A DNA stretch of 64,000 nt from Nissolia schottii (Eukaryota; Streptophyta; Magnoliopsida; Fabales; Fabaceae), in NCBI GenBank assembly GCA_003254905.1, contig QANU01052615.1:364121-428120 (forward strand), written 5' to 3'. Shown here piece by piece: positions 57,807 to 64,000 of the stretch (positions are counted from its first letter, which is position 1; each line of letters begins with the position of its first letter). Position numbers and translations under genes: made by a program. Under the pieces are notes generated by a model. That model did no database searches and was not told the DNA's origin. It saw nothing but the letters and a program-made list of their open reading frames with translations.

Positions 57807-59908
57807 CACAACCCAACAGTCACGACCAGCGCATAGGGAACCACGACCCCTAACAAGCCTCGATTACCTCAAAATTTTCAGAAAAACAGACATAGTTTCC
57901 CTTGTATACAAGCTTATCCCAACAAAGGAAACAAACACCTGATAACAATTCATAATTCAATAAAATACATTCGCAAATCCAGGGTTTCTCTAACAAAGGA
58001 AACATAGCAGTTTGCAAGTTCAAAATAATTCTTAAGTTATATATTTAAATTCCAATCAACATAAACTACAAGACCATGGAAGCGAGAATCAGTCGGATCC
58101 CGCTTATGGGTTTACTAGAGCATTCTAAGACAAGGTAACACAACACTAGAAGTGAGCACAACCCAGTACAAGTTGGGCTCACCCACAAGGGGAAAATCTT
58201 TTGCAATCTAAGAGGCAAGAGGAATGGAACTCGGACCCGTGCTTGTATCTGAAAGGGGGAAACAACAAAGATTGAGTTTGAAAACTCAGTGGTAGGTAGA
58301 TGTAATTGTAGCACACAATGGACAAGTGGAAAAAGGTTATGATATAAAATATATGTATCAAATAGAAAATATTCTTTTTTGTTTCAACATAAACTTTCCA
58401 TAACCCAAATTCAAGGAATTTCATCATGCCAGGATATAAGACAATATCAAAGTGTTAGAGTCGTTACACTAACCTACACTTAACGAACCAAAGACATTGA
58501 TTTTAATGCTTTGGGCTAGTATGATTTGTCCCTTATTAGCGAGGGCATAAGTCATGGTGCACCAAGTCCAACGCCTACTGTCGTTGGCTACAGATCCTGA
58601 CAAGACTTTATCCTAAACCATTTTCTAACACTAAAATATTCCTTTCAGATAGAATATATTCATGAATCAAAATCAATCCAATCCTTCTTTTCTCTGCATC
58701 TTAATCACAAGGCATTGATTTCAAAATGATTATAACATTATCAATGTAAACAATATGCGGTAAATAATTTTTCATGCAAAGTTTACTAGTAGGTTTTGTC
58801 CCACGTGTTAGTTCATAAAAGATTTTCCTTTCAAAACGTATAGTTCACATTTCTCCCCAAAATGCCCACAGCTCTACAAAATCATTTCTTCAATTTATCA
58901 AAATAACCAAATTATTCTCACAACACCTTCAAAAATACATTTTCAATTAACATTTTATACAAATTTATATTAATATAGAAAAGAAACTACAATTACAACT
59001 ATATACTCACAACACAAGTCTCAAGGAGGCGGATGAATTGATCTACGAATCGGTCAGAACTTGGTGATAATCACCGGAGCCTCCCAACGCTATAGATAAG
59101 ATAACAAGGTCATGGGTTAGGACCAATTAACCCAAATCATTAATATTCACAAAATCACAACCTAGGGTTTCAAGAAATCAATTCATAGACTTGAATATTG
59201 AGTACCCAACTTAATCACAATACCAATAAGAGATTTAAGTTAAGAAATTACCATTGATGACCCAAGAGAAGAGGATTTTTGGGTAGCCCTAGGGTCACCA
59301 CCAAAAACTGTGCTCCAATGGAGATTCTAGAGAGAGAATAAGGAGGGATGATGATAATAATGAAGGTGGAGTGAAGGATTTGAAGTGATTTAGAGTGATA
59401 TGGAAGGTTTAGGGAAGATTTGGTGTTAGGGTTTTAGATTTTCCAGAGAGAAGGGGGAAAATGGGGTTATAGAGAGAGAGAGAGAGCTCAGCAAAAATGA
59501 GTTTTTCGCGTGTTTAAAACTCCTCTAGACACGAGTCATTTGAATGACTTAGGGGGGTCATTCGAATGACCTGACCCGAGAAACCAAAAATCATCAATTT
59601 TTTCGAGTCATGAGTCATTCGAATGACTTAACTTAATTGTAGTGGGGTCTACCTTTGATATTTTCTTGTTAGGATTTGCTCTAGATAGTTAGGGCAAAGT
59701 TTTATATTACTAAACTTTAGCATCAATATTTATTAATTTCATTATTATTTTTAATAAAAAATTATGTAAATCAGGTAGTTATTATATATATGTATAATAT
59801 ATAATTTAGTTATTAAATTAGTATCATGCATGATTAGTAGTTATACCACGTCAGAGCTTCCATGGAGTCAGTATCCATACATGCGGCCAGGTCCAAAGTT
59901 GGGGCGTG
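57807..59908. mobile_element. 2.1-kb non-coding element with imperfect inverted ends
   Basis: The left end TGTCACAACCCAACAG pairs with the right end, which in reverse complement reads CGTCACGCCCCAACTT. The TGTCAC...GTGACR type of terminus is common among plant repeats I have seen, but I cannot place the family. The interior has no transposase or retrotransposon frame. It holds a three-copy palindrome near 59534-59628, an (AG)n run at about 59472-59487 and a leader-like stretch rich in GAGAGAG. No target duplication was found. It could also be a large LTR. Confidence 0.4.
59534..59628. repeat. Three palindromes GTCATTCGAATGAC
   Basis: AGTCATTTGAATGACT (59534-59549), GGTCATTCGAATGACC (59556-59571) and AGTCATTCGAATGACT (59613-59628). 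The last two are perfect 16-bp palindromes centred on TTCGAA; the first has one change from that core. Confidence 0.8.
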
Positions 59909-61490
59909 ACGTTCTTTCACCTTTGGGCTAGCCTTTACCTCCCCGAGCTCTTCCCTGATGAGTTTTTTTAGAAATCTAGTACCCTTCCCCCAGCTATACC
60001 AAGATTTATGGGACCTTTCCTCTTGTTACTACATCTCTATTTGATCTGGCCAATGCTTTGTTTGAGATCAAGGTCAAACCTGCCCCTGAGTTTTTCCTTT
60101 ATTCCTCTAAGGCCTGAGGGCCAATGTGGGTTAGGGCCAACCCCTCTGGTTTGTCCCAAGGGGACATTACAATCTTGCAAGAATACCTTCCAATCGTGCT
60201 TACGGCTAGGGATATTCCCAACAACTTCAAACCAACTTCTCGCTATACCAAAACTAGTTGTGAGCCATGTATGCCTCAGTTTTTTATAAAATAATTTGGT
60301 TTGGTTCAAGATGCACCTAGCTCCATTCCCAGTTTTTGAAGCGAAGGTAATAGGACCTACATCAACTATCATGATCTGCTTGGCATGAGAAGAGATCACC
60401 AATGACTCTTTAGAAGCTTTGAAGTGGTAGAATTTGCTACCATCCTTGAGGATATAAACCGCTTTTAATAATGGTGGGATCAACTTTATCAAGACTTATT
60501 TCCAAAGGTTGTGGATGAGTATGTCATCTCTCTCATTTTGGTGACTCCTGTATCTGTTGACACCACCAGTAAGAAGAGGAAGCACAAAGACACTACCCCC
60601 CTCATACTGAAGGTAATAACTCCTTTTTGATAACTTTTGCCTCTTTTCCCTTTTCCTTTTGCACCTATCCTATTGCTCATACCACTATGTCTCTGTAGTT
60701 GAACCTGCGACAACACCAGCTTCTGCCAATAAGGGTAAGAGTAAGGTATAGTCTTCTGCTGCCACTCCAACTATGAAGAGGAAGACAAGGTCTTAAGGAG
60801 ATACTCCACCTTCTAATCCTGCCTCTCCACAACTCAAACCAAGGCGCATTGCCTGTAAGGTTGAGGTATGACTCCCTTCTTACTTTTATGATTTTCATCC
60901 TTTGCATTTGTTTGGCTAATATCTATTCTTTCTTGATCAGGACATAATGACAAAATATCCTAATGGGCGGGGGAAGACGCCTCAGGATGCCTTGTCCCTC
61001 AATGGCGAAGGTGAAGAAAATGTAGAAAAAAGAAGACATCACTTCCCCCAAGGAAACTTCTCCAGAAGTGTCAACTCTCCTAGAGAGACACTTCTCCATG
61101 GAAGAGGACATCATTTCCTCTCAAGCTATCCTAGATAAAGAACCAACGCCTAAGGAAGATGCTTCCCTCTATTTGGAAGAGGCGATGATATCCTATTTCA
61201 CTATTACAATTGCTCCCATGGAAGCTCCATCTTCCCCTGTGCTTAAACATTTGGAAGAAGCCGAAGCTATTCTCCAATCAGATGAGATTCTTAACTCACT
61301 CACCAGGGAGAAACTCCAACGGCTGCTCAATCAAGTGGCCAGCTCTAGTGAAAACAATCTCAGAGACGAGATCAAAGATGCTTGCATCTCCATTACTATT
61401 TCCCTAAATTATCTCGACTCGAAAGTAGAAAGAGGGCAGGGAAAGATTGCTCATAGCCAACTACTTTGGATCGGCTGACTAAGTTCACCA
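59909..61490 (+). pseudogene. Degenerate transposon-type ORF, unclassified
   Basis: Plus-strand coding-like text in several frames with stops. It reads about SQGDITILQEYLPIVLTARD, later YTKTSCEPCMPQFF (60090-60300), VDEYVISLILVTPVSVDTT and KKRKHKD (60500-60610), then Ser/Pro/Lys-rich linkers, and last an intact 136-residue frame at 61068-61478, acidic and helical (EEAEAILQSDEILNSLTREK). The layout (globular domain, Lys-rich linker, coiled-coil tail) recalls plant-mobile-domain transposon proteins, but no diagnostic motif was seen. A gag-like protein is the alternative. Confidence 0.35.
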
Positions 61491-62029
61491 CCAAAATGAT
61501 GGTCTTGTTTTGTTTTTGCTTGTGTCCTCTGAAACTCTCCAAAAATGGATTGGCATTGGAATGAGTTTGGGTGATAGCTTGTGGAATTCCTACTAGTTTG
61601 GTGCTATGTTGTTGTGAAATTATGTGTAATAGTGTTTTTGATAATTGTCTCTAGGTGGTGTTAAAACTATGACGCATTTTCTTGATACGTTGTAGGTCTT
61701 TGGCCCTTCACCCCCACCCCCTTCCCAAGTCCGGTTTGGTGAAGTATATGCTAAATGTAGATCTCATTTAGATCTTATCCAATGACCAATAAAGTGTGTC
61801 TCAACACAATTTTCTTAATAAAATGAATATAAATACATTTTCTCCACACATCCATAGAATCACGATATATATACGAAGTCCTAATTAATAATGGTACTAT
61901 TAAATAGTTGAAAGAAAATAATGTAAATTCCTCAATCCTAAAATGGAGTTTCAAATCCAAAACCATCAATAAAATTATGCCATACGTTATTATTAGTATT
62001 TTTAAGTTAATTATTTTTGAAAAATACTT
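61491..62029. other. Intergenic DNA
   Basis: AT-rich, no gene or repeat recognised. A C-rich run occurs near 61710-61727. Confidence 0.4.
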
Positions 62030-63010
62030 TGTGTACACCACTTTTTTTTGTTACCAATCTGCCACTACATTCAATGCACATTTTCTCTCTCCTCTCACCC
62101 ACTCTCTATTACACACACATGCTCATCTTCTTCTTCTTCTTCTTCGCTTCCTGCTCTTTTTTCCCCTCTCTTCTCTCATCACCATCCCTTCCTTTTTCTT
62201 TTCTTCTTTTTTTTTTCATTTATCACAAACATTTTTTTCCTTTTATTTTTTCAATTTTCTTGTTCGTTTTGCTTCATTTATCACATATGTTATCTTGATA
62301 TAAACTTTTCTTCATTTTTTCTTCTTCACAAGACATTATGAATCTCAAGGTTATCATTTTCATTTTCATCTTTTTTTGTTTCTAGTTGTTCAAAAGTTTG
62401 TTCATGTGTAAAAAAAGTTTGTGTGTAGTTATTCAAAAGTTTGTGTATGTGAGTGACAAAGTTTTCATTTTTTGTCGTCATTTTCGTTTTTATGTTTGTC
62501 ATAGTGTTCATTTCTGGTTGTCAAAAAGTTTGTACATGTAAAAAAGTTTGTGCATTATTGTTCAAAAGTTTGTGAACATGAGCACCAAAATTTTCTTCTT
62601 CATCTTAGTATCAGTGTGTGTTTTCGTTTTCCATCATATTTTTTTGTTCAAAAGTTTGTGCACGTGAGTAACAAATTTTCTTCTTTGTCATTTTCGTTTC
62701 ATTTTCTTCTTATTCTTTGTTTTTGCTTATTGGAAAGTTTGCGCACGTCAGTTCAAAAGTTTATACATCTGCTTTAAAATGTTTGTGCTTGATAACAAGT
62801 GAGTCTTTGCGCTTAGAGTGTGAGTGAGAAGCAGGAGAGAAAATGCGACAATTACATTTTGCTATCTAATACGCTGCAGATCCGATATGATTTGGTTCCA
62901 TATATCAAAAATGTTTGTGCATATGTGTAGATATAAAAAGTTTGTGCATGTGTGTGCAAAGATTTGTTTATTCAGTGTCACTGTGTATATCATACATATG
63001 TCATATGATG
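62030..63010. repeat. Dispersed T-rich repeat, copy C
   Basis: The longest and best-preserved copy. It has a CT-rich left part with (CTT)n at about 62129-62146. Then come at least six runs of TTCAAAAGTTTGTG with small changes (about 62390-62770), then GCTTTAAAATGTTTGTG, GTGAGTC...CTTAGAGTGTGAGTG, GATTTGGTTCCATAT, and terminal TTTGTGCATRTGTG runs. The Phe/Ser/Leu-rich open frames here follow from low complexity. Confidence 0.65.
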
Positions 63011-63317
63011 ACTATATGATGACTGCAAAACTAGTGTAAACCTAGCATTACTGATTATTTATATAGAAAAAATCATAAATGATTTATATTTTCATTGAGT
63101 GGTAAAAAATAATACAGAAAAGTTGAACAGATGATTTCAATCCTAGTTTTTGGGTACCATTACCTCTGGTATGGTTTGAGCGATCAAAGTTTGAAAAGTT
63201 TAATAAAATCACAATGTATAAGGCAAAAAAATGCATAACAATGCTGGAAACAAAAGATGGCATTCATATATTACATTAGACAATTACATTAGATAATTCA
63301 ATCAGATTGTCCTAATT
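63011..63317. other. Intergenic DNA 3' of the kinase fragment
   Basis: About 300 bp of AT-rich sequence between the T-rich repeat and the stop codon of the kinase fragment. It may include the former 3' UTR of that gene. Confidence 0.4.
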
Positions 63318-63656
63318 TTACCCTAATACATATGATTTTTGATTCACAAGTTGCTGGACTGAAACATCATCAAAATGCCAAAACAATGGAGGCTTGGATA
63401 CCAAAAGCTCATCAGCCACGTCCTGCATTGATGGTCTAGATTTTGGGTCAGGGCACAGGCAAGCAAGTGCTAATGTTACAACAAGCACAATGTCATACTT
63501 GTCTTTTCTTAAAAATGGAATTGGGATACGCGAGTCCAATATATCTTTGAGCATGATCGTTGGACCAGAAGATTTTGACAAATTAGAAAGCAATTCTCTC
63601 GGATGTCCACCCATTATTGTTTCCAAAGCCACGACTCCAAAGCTATATGTGAAAGT
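63318..63656 (-). pseudogene. C-terminal fragment of a receptor-like kinase
   Basis: The minus strand encodes the end of a plant LRR-type receptor kinase: TYSFGVVALETIMGGHPREL (kinase subdomain IX), LDSRIPIPFLRKDKYD, then LALACLCPDPKSRPSMQDVA (subdomain XI with the conserved Arg) and a short tail ending in VSVQQLVNQKSYVLG and a stop. Upstream the match ends at about 63656, where LTR-like sequence begins, so subdomains I-VIII are not next to it. Similar to the At1g35710/MIK2-like kinases. Whether the rest lies beyond the window is unknown. Confidence 0.75.
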
Positions 63657-64000
63657 TCAAGGCCATGGCTGAGAAAATGCTAGAAAATATGAGAAAGATG
63701 AGAGAAAGTTTGAGTAGCACAATATTCAATTGTGTAGAATTCTATTCTCTGATTCTCATTATCAAAGAAATCAGTTTATGTACAAGTGCAATTACAAAAT
63801 GAAATTGAAATGAAATCTTTACAGTGAATTTACATTTACATTAATTTACAACTAACTTAACAGCAGCTGCAGCACAGTTGCACGTGCTGCAATTCTACTA
63901 ACTAACAGAACGAAACCGAACTTGTTGCTGCACTCTTGCTTGCTATAGGAGCTGAGCTCCGTGCCTGCTGTTTGTGCAGTTCTTTAACCCCTGTTCACAC
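63657..64000 (-). mobile_element. LTR-like sequence inserted in the kinase fragment (partial)
   Basis: Directly follows the break in the kinase coding sequence and runs to the window edge. Its composition (AACTAACTTAACAGCAGCTGC, CTAACTAACAGAA) and TGCTGC-rich text resemble the Copia LTR at 38814-39118, but it is not a copy of it. Probably the 3' end of a Copia-type element in minus orientation. The other end is outside the window. Confidence 0.45.

Overview
This is a window of plant nuclear genome, almost certainly a eudicot and probably a legume. The genes carry short GT..AG introns in AT-rich DNA, and the protein families are plant-specific (DUF1442, PLS-class PPR, TIR-NBS-LRR, Ve-type receptor-like protein, thaumatin). 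One intergenic repeat (about 12.23 kb) begins with a terminus I associate with legume genomes. The species cannot be named from the sequence alone. Two single-N positions and one 174-N gap show it is a scaffolded draft assembly.

Layout. 1.4-5.9 kb (+): a complete seven-exon DHHC S-acyltransferase closest to Arabidopsis PAT14. 8.0-10.8 kb (+): a six-exon MLF (myeloid leukemia factor)-like gene. 10.8-17.6 kb: intergenic, with a 1.8-kb foldback, a copy of a dispersed T-rich repeat and a 255-bp MITE. 17.7-18.7 kb (+) and 21.7-23.0 kb (-): two convergent DUF1442 paralogues with a diverged local duplication between them. 26.6-32.7 kb: a gag-only LTR retrotransposon (5-bp target duplication CAAGT) split by a 3.6-kb CACTA transposon (3-bp duplication GGT). 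34.2-41.9 kb: a dead TIR-NBS-LRR resistance gene on the minus strand, cut by a truncated Copia element that itself holds a 386-bp solo LTR (duplication ATTCT); the dead gene sits between two 0.6-kb direct repeats. 42.2-46.7 kb (+): a CRR4-like PPR gene and RPS13, both damaged by what looks like an assembly error. 48.5-51.5 kb (-): an intact Ve/RLP-type LRR receptor-like protein. 52.6-54.3 kb (+): an intact thaumatin-like (PR-5) gene. 55.6-64 kb: transposon remnants (LINE RNase H, a 2.1-kb element with imperfect inverted ends, an unidentified degenerate ORF, a further dispersed T-rich repeat) and a kinase fragment broken by an LTR-like sequence.

How it fits together. The housekeeping genes (PAT14-like, DUF1442, PPR/CRR4-like, RPS13) match, from memory, the duplicated Arabidopsis segments around At3g60770-At3g60800 and At2g45350-At2g45360, so the window is a conserved ancestral block. 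Defence genes, live (RLP, thaumatin-like) and dead (TNL, receptor kinase fragment), and several layers of transposons have been inserted among them. I found no clear new multi-gene system. The strongest observations are the N-bounded exact duplication that truncates two genes, the two nested-transposon stacks, a nonsense mutation on the P-loop lysine of the resistance gene, and an unclassified repeat family in three or four copies.
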